Of a stretch of DNA of 64,000 nt, positions 57,466 through 64,000 are shown piece after piece. Source of the stretch: Amanita rubescens. Its lineage: Eukaryota; Basidiomycota; Agaricomycetes; Agaricales; Amanitaceae. The translations under genes and the position numbers were made by a program. The notes beneath the pieces were generated by a model. That model did no database searches. It was given only the letters and a program-made list of their open reading frames with translations, and had not been told where the DNA came from. Location of the stretch: positions 957,986 through 1,021,985 of the forward strand of contig WION01000006.1 in NCBI GenBank assembly GCA_015039365.1, written 5' to 3'. Position 1 is the first letter of the stretch; each line of letters starts with the position of its first letter.

Positions 57466-59799
57466 ATGGAAGGCGCCGACGGAAGCGGAGTTCAGGAAAA
57501 TCAACATTTGATGGGAAATGGCACTACTGCAGCAGAGCCCGTGACACTGCTGACGGTGAAGACGTCGTTGGAACTGGAAACAGACGAGGTTAAAGAGAAC
57601 CGGACAGGTGGGGAGATGAAAAATGGTTTACCCGAGCCAATGTCAGTGAGTGCTCGCGCCAGCGACCCATATTATTCACGCTCTCATATGCTACAATAGT
57701 GGTCCGAACATGATAATGAACGTCGATCCCCCTAGCGTCCCTCAATCGCCGAGAAGCATTTCTCATCCCCAGCTTGGGATCATACCTAGCGCGTCGGAAG
57801 TCCGACGCATTTTGGGTCCGTTGATCGCACACAACTCCCTAGCACGGAATGGCACACTTGAAAAGGAAACATCATCTGCCGAACCTCGTGGCGATATACA
57901 AAATCTTTTGACCGATGAGGTTTGCAATAAATTTGCCGGTCAGATGCGGGTTGTTGAGAAGCAGAGAGGGACATTGCCTTCGAATGGTGCGTACATCACC
58001 TCCATTTATGCGCCTGAAAGCTGACTCGGATTAACGCACATAAGGGACATCTAATATGGATAATAATAAGGTACCCAAAGCACCACGCGCCATGTTGATA
58101 AGTGAAAAGGTGCGTGTGCTAGAAGATTACCTTCTCTTACAGGATCACAATAAGGACTTGAACGTGAACAATCCGAATCTTGATATGCGAATTCCAATCC
58201 CTTCGTCCGCCATTGGCACTGCTCCCCCAAGCGTTCACGAAATCGCACCATCTCATTCGTCGTCTACTGGCATAGCCATCCCATTGGAAACTAAATTTTT
58301 TACCCATGCCAAGAACCTGGAACGAGAAGAGGGAGAGATCACAAGCAGCAGACCACCGTCGGTAGCGTCAGATGTTGCTCGCAAGGCATCGCCTGTGAAA
58401 AAATATTCCATCGACGGGGGAGGAAATCCTCGTCGTTCGGCGAGTCCCGAACCCGCGCGGCACCGTCTGCCTATATCTAGGACGTATCGCAATCGATCTC
58501 CAGAGCGCTTAGTGCGACCATCCTCGCGACGTTCTAAGTCACCTAGCCACCCCAGGCGCCCAAGTCGCCCATCCCGTTCACCCGAAGGGCCTCGACGACG
58601 ACGGTCAAGCCCCAGCCCAAGAATACCCCATGCATTTGATCGGCCTCCACTCATTTCGCCACTCTCTGCCACGCACAGACGGCGAGGCAGTGACGATGAT
58701 ACGCGACGCGGCAAATATACCGATGGTGAACCATACCCTTCGAGGGACAATGATAACAACCACAGCGAGTCGCCAACTTCGCGTTGCCCTGAGGGACAGA
58801 AAGACGCATTCAGCGCCCGTGATGGAATGACATCGTCTGATCACAGCGCGTCCAATCATGACTGGCAACGGGGATCAACGCAGGAACGTGGCTCTGACGC
58901 CGAATCCTCGCGTCCACAAGCACCCATCCGATCAATGTCCACAAATAACATCAATCACAAGGTTGATGACCAACATAAACGCCATAGTCCCTCTGGAGGG
59001 CCCATACCCTCTCCATCTTCAACAGTTGGACCACTGCCGGACACTACTACAATAGGCGATTTCAGCCCTCCACCGCAAATAGCCAAAGCTTGTCATAACG
59101 TTCCCGGATTATGGATGGTCAAATCTGGGCAGAGTAGGATCGAGATCGTGAGTTGTGAATTTGAGATCGACACGGTAGCAGCAGAAAAGTGGGGCATTCG
59201 AGGCCCGTCAAGGTATGTATAATCAGGTTGACCGCAAAATGGCTTCTCAAGGTTGTCCCCCCAGAAACGGCAAAGAAAAGGCACATGATACATTGTCTTT
59301 GTCGCTCGCATGTGTACCACTTTCTGAAGTCATTGCAGTACGAGAAAAGCTTGACTTGGCAACGGCAACTCCGCAAGAAATTGCCAACGAAATGGCCCAG
59401 ATTGAGACTGTTTGGCCACCTGCTGGTCATTTAGTCATACAAATTAACCCTGACCACGAGTGGGGCGGATCATGGTTGCCCAAACACCTGGTAAGAGTTT
59501 ACACTCCGAGGACCTTGAAACTGGAACCAACGATGTACATCCAGGGAGAAGGACATTCGTCTATTAATATTGTAAATCATGTTCATGAGGGAACAAACGT
59601 CATTCGTTTTATTCAGTTAGCCAATCTAGCGGACCACATGTTCCTTGTGTTAGCCAAGGAAAAGCCGCCAGACGTTGATACCATAGATCTTGAGCCAGAA
59701 TTGGATGTGGCAGCGACGGGGGCAGTGGAAAAGGGGCCCGAGACGACCGAGCAATTGTTAAAATCCTTTGTGGCGACTACACAAATAATATATTCTTAA
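57466..59799 (+). CDS. RS-rich nuclear-type protein, unknown
   Basis: Three or more exons, about 730 aa. Exon 1 MEGADGSGVQENQHLMGNGT is Gly/Asn-rich; it joins through gtcagt...caatag to NMIMNVDPPSVPQSPRSISH. The next block has SEVRRILGPLIAHNSLARNG and ends VVEKQRGTLPSN. The main exon has SEKVRVLEDYLLLQDHNKDL and then a long Arg/Ser/Pro region (SPERLVRPSSRRSKSPSHP), typical of splicing or transcription factors. The C-terminal domain is folded: VPGLWMVKSGQSRIEI, HLVIQINPDHEWGGSWLPK, LKLEPTMYIQGEGHSSINI and NVIRFIQLANLADHMFLVLA, with regular beta-strand spacing. I do not recognise this domain. Confidence 0.6.
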
Positions 59800-59840
59800 T
59801 ACCTATGCCTGTCGTCTTCTGAATCATCCTCTAGGTAGAT

Positions 59841-60682
59841 CTATTGTGAAGGCTCGGGGACCAGGAAGCCAACTAGACATGCTTGAAGCATAAAGTCTAC
59901 GTTGACCCATGCATGTGTCAGGCCTAAGGGAGGATAAGTACATCAATCGGCAACGGAAAGTGCATTCATACCAAAAAGTTTAGTTCCATCTCGTCCTGCT
60001 ACTCTCATCAGCTCTTTCTCCCCTCCAGGATGAAACGATAGATATGGCGTAATATTATACACTTTACCATTAAAAGCCGCCCATGCGTCGTCACGTTTGT
60101 TATGCTGCTTCAACATTGAAGGTGGTATCCTTAAAAGGGTATCAACGCCCTTGGAAAATATCCATGTCCATCAATGCGGCTTTTTACAAGGAGAAACGAT
60201 ATAAAACCACATACACGTAAATCTTTGCCTGACGATGTCAGATTTGCCCAGTCCAAAGGGCTATGACCTGGGGCGAGGGCAACCTTCCCCCGTTTCTTGG
60301 AACTGGTGGGAGGTTTCGTCGTTGTAGGTGGGACAGCTAACGTAGATTTCGATTGCGAACCTACGCCTGCCGAACGGTTCGGCAGTGGAGGTGGGGGCAT
60401 CAGCTCCGCGTCCGTTAGCTGCACACGAGGCACCGAGAGACTCGGTGCAGCCGATGTCTTTACCCTCTGTGCACTCGAAAGACTGGGAAATGCTGGGGGG
60501 CGGTCGTCATCTAGATGGTGTTCCGTCTCAGTTTCAGAACCGTCGTCACCACCCTCAACGTCGATACCGGCAGAGGGAGGAGACACCTGAATTGTAAGGC
60601 TGGACGAATTGGATGTGCTCGTCTCTGGCACGGTTGCGGCGGGCGTCCCAGTCGACAGCCAATATCTGAGAAGCGAAGTCAT
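59841..60682 (-). CDS. Cytochrome b5-like heme-binding domain protein (Irc21-like)
   Basis: The N-terminal half, starting MTSLLRYWLSTGTPAATVPE, is Ser/Pro/Thr-rich and disordered (PPAFPSLSSAQ, MPPPPLPNRSAG). After PGHSPLDWANLTSSGKDLRG comes a b5 domain: IPPSMLKQHNKRDDAWAAFN, GKVYNITPYLSFHPGGEKEL with the first heme His, and MRVAGRDGTKLFG. An intron leads to LTHAWVNVDFMLQACLVGFL with the second heme His, ending VPEPSQ at 59841. The order matches yeast Irc21 (YMR073C) type proteins, whose role is poorly known. Both heme ligands are present. Confidence 0.82.
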
Positions 60683-60789
60683 TGAAGTAAAAGAAGAAGG
60701 GTAACTTTCATCGTGTGCTATACAGAGATGAATCATCATTATGACTCGAAATGGCTGGCTGAGGGGCCCGTTGTGCAATGTACATATGT

Positions 60790-60875
60790 GGGCTCTTGGC
60801 ACAGGGGTAGCGCGCACGCTTCGCACTTGATTAGATGCTTGCGTGAGGTCGTGGGTTCAAATCCCACAGTGTCCA
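60790..60875 (+). tRNA. tRNA-Ala (CGC) with 14-nt intron
   Basis: Acceptor GGGCTCT / AGTGTCC pairs with the G3:U70 wobble that is the alanine identity pair (one T:T mismatch at position 5). The anticodon stem CACGC (60815-60819) pairs perfectly with GCGTG (60841-60845). T-arm is GTGGG TTCAAAT CCCAC. The anticodon is CGC at 60822-60824 (reads GCG, Ala), followed by A37 and a 14-nt intron (60826-60839). Discriminator A at 60875. Mature length 72 nt; internal box A is GTAGCGC and box B GGTTCAAATCC. Confidence 0.85.
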
Positions 60876-60882
60876 TTTTTTT
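60876..60882 (+). terminator. RNA polymerase III terminator
   Basis: Run of seven T directly after the discriminator base of the tRNA-Ala gene, the standard Pol III stop. Confidence 0.8.
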
Positions 60883-62210
60883 CGGCTGTGAGTTTTTTTC
60901 TATCTTGTAGTCTTCCGGTTATCTATCACGAAAATGTCAAGTCCATCTTCCCGGTGCCGACTTGGCTCCGTGAGCGCTCCTCTCCAGACAGGTAACCGAA
61001 GAGGAACAAAGTTTCCCCTTCTACGGACTAGTTTAGTAACATTCTGATATCTTTTTTTGTCCATGACGTCCCGTCGCCCGTCATCGATTCATTCCCCTGA
61101 AGTCTTCCGAGCCCTTCGCGAAGCAAGAAGCCCGAATCAGGGTACGCGGGTATTCTGGAATTAATCTACGTGCGCGCTTTATCTAAACTTCAATTGTTTT
61201 ACGTGTGCAAACTTCTCCCGATCTTACATTGTTCTATATTGTAGTAGGCGTGCACGTCGACCGGCCCAGGCGCCGAGAACGGAGAGCTCATTCCAGTTCC
61301 GTTTGAACATGCAATGATTCACATCATTGCACTAGAGTGCACGTATATAAGTACAAACACGATATAAGAAACAAGTAGATACGTTAAAGGCGTGATTCAA
61401 ACAACAGATAAGTAGAAAGAGAGAGATTCATTCAAGATATTAGGGAACGAAACTAAATATAGCACGAAAGCACGGCAATGAGAAAGAGTGATGAGAGGAA
61501 AAGAGAAAAGAGTCCGTTCATACTATAACAAACACGCTCGTGTACCCTGGATGACAGCATTGAAAGTTGTGAACGTCAGGAAACGGGCAGGTCAACCAAA
61601 CACGTGAAGGAATTCCAAGCCCCGGCTCTTGAGAAACGCCTGCATAAGGGTCGGAAGAACCTAGGTCCAGCTCGCGCCTGCGCTTACTGATAGAGATTGC
61701 TTCGAGCCGGCAGGAAAAGTATATCGAAACTAGAGCGAAAGGACGGGATAAGCGAGTGACTGGATTTCCAAATAAAAGGAGGGAAACGGGTTGGAACCTG
61801 AGATAGAAGAAAAAGAAGGCTTGAGTCGTGTCGAAGGCGTAAAGGACGTGACCATCCAAGAGAGCTTCCGAACTGATAATACACCGTGGAGGAACTGAGA
61901 GATCGGACCCAGACATAATGAAACCAAAAGGGACAATGAGAGTGAAACGCCAACCCCGTCGATCGATTCTTGAGATGTATACGAATAATTAATACAACAG
62001 CGAGACGGAACGAGACCACGATATTGCTTGCAGATTAGATGAAATAAACAAAGATTGGAGTGTGATGCAGGTCGGATAAAAGCTGTGGAATGCAGATCGT
62101 GAACGTAGCCGCGTCGGGAATGAGGCAAACAGGTTATTACAATGCGTCAGAACATGGTTGTTTCGTTTTGCAAGAAAAAAAAGTCTATGGTCTTCTCCGT
62201 TCCTTCATCG
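60883..62210. other. Long spacer / probable 3' UTR, no gene recognised
   Basis: Overlapping open frames occur on the minus strand at 61518-62128, but they lie in two frames, are rich in Ser and Phe and match nothing. The stretch next to 62210 is probably the 3' untranslated region of the minus-strand gene. Confidence 0.4.
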
Positions 62211-63890
62211 TCAACTGCGCATAGCATCTAAATCAATGCCAGCGCCCAGGCCTCTCGCTTTTGGACTCTTGGTGACGGCACCCGTGCCCGTAGCGTTTCT
62301 CATCTGCTCCTCTTCAAATAACTTCCTCCCCACATCTGCCCTGAGGCCCAAACTTGGTTTCTGCGCATTAGGACCTGAACTTCCGGAGGTCAGCATCTGA
62401 CCTGCGCCTGGCCGTGCAGGTGATGGCGAAGCATTTATAAAATCGCTGAAATTGAAATCTGTAGTGTGACCTCCACTTGACTTGGGACTTTGTATCGTAC
62501 TGCTAACCCGGCCAGTCATATGCTCAGGCGTCGTCGCCCCCAAGGCAGATTCATCACGTGCTGGTAGCGGTGGCGGTGGCAACAGTTGCGACGGCCCCAA
62601 TTGCGAGGATGAACCCATCCTTGACAACCCGGCCCCACTGCTAGCGTCCACGCTTCCACGTCTTCCAAGCTGTGAGGAAATGCTCGAGATGCTCGAAGAG
62701 AAGCTGCCATCACCACCTCTCGTAAGTGGTGGCCAGATCTAGTGTGTTGATGACGAAACTGGGGTTGATGGCGAGCGCCACCGGGGGACGTTTCTTCGGC
62801 CCCGGAAACATCTCCTAATGATGGGAAAAGTACGCGACCTTTGCTAAGGAGAGCATTGTTGCCGCCGGATAATGCACGGAACGCAGCCATATCCCTCGCG
62901 TCCTTGCCTACGGTAGGTCGCGCGGGGGAAGGCGACGTTGCGAATAATAACATTAGATCCGCCGCTTCATCATCTGTGGGTGCAGCGCGAGTGTAGCATG
63001 CTCAGGAACCTTGCTAGCTGGAGATGGTGTTCGACTTCGAGCAGGTGGCTCTGCAGTCGAAGTAACAGACGCGGTGGTGGGACTAGCGGCGGATGCCACC
63101 GTAGCCGTTGTTTGTCCGTGCGGAGCTTTGGGCAAAATGTGAATATGTGGAACCTGTTTCTGACTCATCAAAACTTGACCGAGGACTTCCGGCGGCCGTC
63201 GGCTGTCTATTATGAAGCAGCCAGGACGTGAGAGTTGCGGCAGCTTTCATGGCCACGTCTCCGTCAGTGTCAACATTCATTTCGGCGCCAGTTGGCGCTT
63301 GCTTTTGCTTGCCCTTGTCGATCGAGGATGTCTTGCGGCGCCGACCCGGGGTTTCAACAGCCTTAGGGGGCCGGTCCGCGGCCTTAGCCCTTCCGCGACC
63401 CCGGCCTGAAGAGGTTTTTTGTCACGCGTGTTCTTGGTGAAGGGGCAGTGGAAGGAGAAGGAATAGGAGGTTCGTTGGCGCTATGAAATTGTTCTCGCCT
63501 GCTTAGTAGGCGGAGGGCCAGGATGGAAGAATATAGTGTATTTCCTGTCCCATGTCCAGGTCCCGATTCGGCGCTGGAGTTACCTCCTGTGGTTGAGTGC
63601 TGGATGTTCCGGAGTGCAGATACGGTGGGAGGTGGAGCCATCGAATCAGATCCCCCTCTTCTGTGGGCGCTACCGGCCATGGTCAGACCGGCAGGATTGA
63701 TGGGCGTTGCACTAGTATTGTCCCTATTCGTACCGACCGCCTTGCGCTTGGCGGCGATGGTGCGGGGCAGGGACCCATGCTGAGGCTGACGGAGTGTACG
63801 TGCCTCCAAATCTCGTAGAGATAAATGAGGAATATTGTGTGCAGCCTTGTAAGATGCGTAGGACAAACGAGCACGGAGAGCTCGAGTCAC
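62211..63890 (-). CDS. Fungal regulatory-type protein, weakly Whi5/Nrm1-like, partial
   Basis: The gene runs off the right edge of the window. An exon after an acceptor at about 63890 begins VTRALRARLSYASYKAAHNI and LSLRDLEARTLRQPQ; a similar block opens Whi5/Nrm1-type repressors of G1/S transcription. Low-complexity Ser/Pro/Ala sequence follows, then LMLLFATSPSPARPTVGKDA, FRALSGGNNALLSKGRVLFP and a last exon with FNFSDFINASPSPARP and KPSLGLRADVGRKLFEEEQM, ending DLDAMRS at 62211. The FNFxDFIxxSPSP element is the clearest shared motif. Exon joins inside 62650-63480 are approximate. Family assignment is tentative. Confidence 0.5.
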
Positions 63891-64000
63891 CTGGAGATGT
63901 GATTAGTAACGGGGGCGAGTCTCAAAAAGTCAAACACAGAAGTGGCATAGCAAGCTGAACAACCGCGATGAGGTGCTGAAGCCAATGAAGGCCCTTTTGT

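Noticed and set aside
61518..62128. Overlapping minus-strand ORFs of 110-130 codons
   Set aside because: Composition is Ser/Phe/Leu-rich, frames overlap each other, no motif is visible, and the position fits a 3' UTR.

Overview
The window looks like a gene-dense piece of a filamentous basidiomycete (Agaricomycete) nuclear genome. The evidence is dense short introns (about 45-65 bp), mostly single-copy conserved eukaryotic genes on both strands with very short spacers, and families that are characteristic of mushroom-forming fungi: F-box/LRR, DUF6914-like, Agaricomycete HNH-type, AIG1-like GTPases, Crinkler, NB-ARC-TPR and a gag-like ORF. No plasmid, phage, CRISPR or bacterial operon signal was seen. 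Gene models were spliced by eye; boundaries given are for the coding span.

Layout. 1-11 kb: a metallothionein with tiny exons, an Hsp20 divergent from a type I metacaspase (heat-shock elements lie between them), a relic of an AIG2-like exon, an F-box/LRR-like gene, a coiled-coil protein, a kinase-fold protein and the AIG2-like gene itself. 11-23 kb: a PPN2-like metallophosphatase, a GH3 beta-glucosidase, cytosolic methionyl-tRNA synthetase, an OPT/YSL transporter and SARAF. 23-29 kb: an orphan gag-like ORF with two CCHC knuckles, unrecognised ORFs, a DUF6914-like gene and a truncated copy of the SUN gene's 5' end.

29.6-34 kb: an NB-ARC-TPR (fungal NLR-like) gene on the minus strand whose TPR array is cut by two DNA-transposon-like insertions, one with an 8-bp target duplication and hAT-like ends. 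34-42 kb: a SUN-domain protein and a Crinkler-type gene (ubiquitin-like header, P-loop NTPase, PD-(D/E)XK-like C-terminus). 42-49.6 kb: a secreted metallophosphoesterase, an HNH protein, proline iminopeptidase and a Sec14-type lipid transfer protein. 49.9-54 kb: CCT5 and PP2A catalytic subunit from a 137-bp shared promoter. 54-64 kb: a small fungal protein, two tandem AIG1-like GTPases, an RS-rich nuclear-type protein, a cytochrome b5-domain protein, an intron-containing tRNA-Ala(CGC) and a partial regulatory-type protein.

Cross-cutting themes: (i) local tandem duplications that span a splice junction and so create symmetric new exons, in the metacaspase prodomain and in the GH3 N-terminus; (ii) three well-supported GC-AG introns; (iii) dispersed short relics of neighbouring genes; (iv) a cluster of conflict-type families (NLR, Crinkler, kinase-fold, AIG1-like, metacaspase, HNH), although no common operation is demonstrated.
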